From the NCBI GenBank assembly GCA_030683705.1, contig JAUXPP010000032.1, positions 1-35,466 on the forward strand: 35,466 nt of DNA, written 5' to 3'. This document shows, in pieces, positions 34,856 to 35,466 of this stretch. The position numbers and the translations under genes are program-made. Below the pieces are notes generated by a model. That model was not told where the DNA came from, did not search any database, and saw only the letters and a list, made by a program, of their open reading frames with translations. Position 1 is the first letter of the stretch. Each line of letters begins with the position of its first letter. The DNA is from Polaromonas sp. GTDB lineage: Bacteria; Pseudomonadota; Gammaproteobacteria; Burkholderiales; Burkholderiaceae_C.

Positions 34856-35466
34856 ATGCACTTAAACGAACTCAAGGCACTGCACGTGTCTGAAGTCCTC
34901 AAGCAGGCCGAAGAACTCGAGATCGAAAACGTCGGCCGCATGCGCAAGCAGGAGCTGATGTTCGCCATCATCAAGAAGCGCTCCAAGACGGGTGAAACCA
35001 TCGTCGCCGACGGCGTGCTCGAAGTGCTGCCCGACGGTTTCGGATTCCTGCGGGCGCCGGACTCCAGCTACACCGCGTCCACCGACGACATCTACATCAG
35101 CCCGAGCCAGATCCGCCGCTTCAACCTGCATACCGGCGACATGATCGAAGGCGAAGTGCGCACCCCCAAGGACGGCGAGCGCTACTTTGCGCTGAACAAA
35201 CTCGACAAGGTCAACGACGGCCCGCCGGAAGCGAACAAACACAAGGTGATGTTCGAGAACCTGACGCCGCTGTTCCCGCGCGAGCAGTTCAAGCTCGAGC
35301 GCGACATCAAGGGCGAGGAAAACCTGACCAGCCGGATCATCGACATCATCGCCCCCATCGGCAAGGGCCAGCGCGCCCTGCTGGTCGCGCCGCCCAAGTC
35401 CGGCAAGACCGTGATGATGCAGAACATCGCCCACGCGATCACCGCCAATTACCCCGAAGTGGTCAT
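34856..35466 (+). CDS. rho: Transcription termination factor Rho, N-terminal part
   Basis: Hexameric RNA-dependent ATPase that ends transcription and releases RNA polymerase. 203 complete codons are visible, and the gene runs off the right edge. The start [41 protein letters not shown] is the Rho N-terminal helical domain. The cold-shock RNA-binding fold follows ([43 protein letters not shown]). The connector [16 protein letters not shown] leads into the ATPase core with Walker [17 protein letters not shown], after which the window ends. An AAGG lies ten bases before the ATG. The protein is intact as far as seen. Confidence 0.97.
   Translation, partial: MHLNELKALHVSEVLKQAEELEIENVGRMRKQELMFAIIKKRSKTGETIVADGVLEVLPDGFGFLRAPDSSYTASTDDIYISPSQIRRFNLHTGDMIEGEVRTPKDGERYFALNKLDKVNDGPPEANKHKVMFENLTPLFPREQFKLERDIKGEENLTSRIIDIIAPIGKGQRALLVAPPKSGKTVMMQNIAHAITANYPEVV

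Overview
The window is a GC-rich (roughly 65% by eye) stretch of a betaproteobacterial chromosome, most likely order Burkholderiales, family Comamonadaceae (Polaromonas/Rhodoferax/Variovorax type). This rests on the proteins (Rho N-terminus, the YafS-like methyltransferase, the trxA-rho and dnaX-ybaB-recR blocks) and on two families of short intergenic repeats that I associate with that family. The genus cannot be fixed from the window. No phage, insertion sequence, CRISPR array or tRNA is visible. It is mostly housekeeping DNA with a few accessory operons.

Layout. 1-2778 (-): an RND efflux pair, adaptor then inner-membrane pump, the pump running off the left edge. 2973-7603: the block rnhA, methyltransferase (-), then divergently gloB, mltD (+), the same neighbourhood as mltD-gloB-yafS-rnhA in E. 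coli, followed by a membrane-anchored protein with a decayed Mrr nuclease domain. 7617-12018 (-): MAPEG protein, NitT/TauT-type ABC transporter (binding protein, ATPase, permease), a glutathione S-transferase overlapping the permease, and a 50-residue DUF3096 protein. 12091-15103 (-): dnaX-ybaB-recR, with a probable programmed -1 frameshift site in dnaX. 15134-18764: a secreted beta-propeller protein (-), then the 4.5S signal recognition particle RNA gene (ffs) and an M48 lipoprotein protease (+). 19147-26538 (-): a tightly overlapping four-gene phosphorelay (sensor kinase, Rcp1-like regulator, regulator fused to a degenerate nucleotide-cyclase-like domain, hybrid kinase with HPt). 26662-28047 (-): an HI0933-type flavoprotein flanked by repeats. 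28227-34173 (-): AddB/AddA-type helicase-nuclease. 34286-end (+): trxA and the start of rho.

The most distinctive features lie outside ordinary gene content. One short repeat family has at least three clear intergenic or gene-end copies and three putative copies inside reading frames (two in addA, one in the dnaX linker); one copy supplies the last residues and stop codon of the flavoprotein. The addB-addA spacer holds four consecutive hairpins, the last with 14-bp perfect arms that bury the addA start codon. Coordinates and translations were checked by hand; homology calls are from recognised motifs, not from searches.
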